Source of the DNA: Trachelipus rathkii
Taxonomy: Eukaryota; Arthropoda; Malacostraca; Isopoda; Trachelipodidae
Direction of reading: 5' to 3'
Assembly: GCA_015478945.1 (NCBI GenBank)
Contig: JABUQX010087172.1
Coordinates: forward strand, 1 to 22,500
DNA: 22,500 nt
Shown here piece by piece: positions 21,820-22,500 of this stretch (its first letter is position 1; every line of letters begins with the position of its first letter). Made by a program: the position numbers and the translations under genes. Below the pieces are notes generated by a model that had not been told where the DNA came from, searched no databases, and saw nothing but the letters and a program-made list of their open reading frames with translations.

Positions 21820-21890
21820 ATATATAATATATATTATAATATATATATAATATAATATATATATTAAAATAGTTTAATATTAATATATAA
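20816..21890. repeat. TA-dominated low-complexity block
   Basis: TA, TTA and ATTAATAT words with a few normal patches (20816-20900, 21040-21140, 21365-21460). One patch has overlapping TATCGA/TCGATA inverted words (about 21363-21430). No coding potential. Confidence 0.85.
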
Positions 21891-22500
21891 TTCAGTACCT
21901 CCTCCTACAGATAAATCTATCACGATTGAGAAGCGTAAGGATACTCTAAAGCATTGCACACCCCAAAAACAGAGAATTAAGGTTAATAGAAGAATATGAT
22001 AACCTAAGTCTTAATGAAAAGAGTTCTCACAATATTGCAGGACTCCTCTCTCACACTGCACACACACTATTCGAAAATAAGTTGTAGCATATTGGACATA
22101 CGCCACTTTTCTGGTTTCTATGACTCGCTGATGGAAACTATGAGTCATCAGAACATACTCGCCAGTGCTATCTATTGTTTTTGACTATACACTCTTAAGA
22201 AGGTTTCACAAGATATTCCCTCAAAGTTTAGCCTAATTGAACCTCTATCTAAACTAGTATAACTATTGAGTAAAATTAAATCCACTATTACAAAAGTATT
22301 GTAATAATTTATATTTATATCAGTCTTATCTTTTAATTAATTCAATAATGAAATGTCTATATACACTGGTAATTGTTCTTTTTCTAAGACTCGACCACGC
22401 TTAATTGCTATTCAAGAATCATAGTTTTACAGTGTTCTTATGAGTTTCTTTCGCTCAGCTCTGGTGGCTCGCAATTCCTCTACGTGATATCATCTTCATT
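21891..22500. other. Unique right end, no assigned gene
   Basis: Normal-complexity DNA begins after the TA block. A short open stretch on the + strand (about 21880-21998) reads SVPPPTDKSITIEKRKDTLK and then a basic TPQKQRIKVNRR run to a stop. It is protein-like but too short to assign and could be an exon edge or transposon fragment. An inverted pair, GTTTCTATGACTC and GAAACTATGAGTCAT (about 22106-22148), also occurs. The rest shows nothing I can support. Confidence 0.4.

Overview
This window looks like non-coding, repeat-dominated nuclear DNA from an arthropod, most likely an insect. The evidence is extreme A+T richness, very long TA, TTA/AAT and TTTA microsatellites, degenerate AACCT (TTAGG-type) telomere-like repeats at 9920-10010, and a dead mariner-type transposase at about 16880-17400 whose surviving motifs match the insect-rich family containing FQQDGAPPH. 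I cannot name the species. I see no intact host gene, rRNA or functional tRNA. Most long open frames are translations of simple repeats (poly-N, poly-I, poly-L, YIYIYI) and are not genes.

Layout. 1-1212 is copy A of a dispersed non-coding repeat family, and 5407-6366 is copy B. Shorter relatives follow in tandem at 6700-7600. 1213-4078 is TA tracts and AT-rich DNA bounded by two GGCGGC/GGAGGC modules in inverted orientation, possibly transposon ends. 4066-5126 is the first of six 'word-mosaic' tracts built from TA runs mixed with GGCTGG, GGTTATTGG and CAGCAG words, in which the dinucleotide TC is almost absent from the + strand. 7640-8300 is a 117-bp minisatellite whose units each carry a G/C hairpin. 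8436-9522 is a giant simple-repeat block: TTTA, then AAT, then TTA, so that the last two can fold on each other.

9837-13440 alternates word-mosaics with three small elements: a TIR element holding the telomere-like repeats (9837-10042), an insertion with 19-bp direct repeats and a tRNA-like A box (10439-10750), and a GC-rich foldback MITE (12148-12362). 13441-15780 holds a GC-rich flank with a TTA array, then AT-rich unique DNA with a coding-like patch on the minus strand (14403-14882). 16011-17420 is the mariner relic. 17421-22500 is AT-degenerate sequence, interrupted by a GC-rich structured island (20510-20815) and a unique right end (21890-22500).

No genes act together here. The window is a record of transposon insertion, slippage and decay. 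The most unusual signal is the strand-asymmetric word-mosaic class, which is either an unrecognised low-complexity DNA class or a sequencing/assembly artefact. The hairpin-bearing 117-bp minisatellite and the coding-like patch near 14.5-14.9 kb come next.
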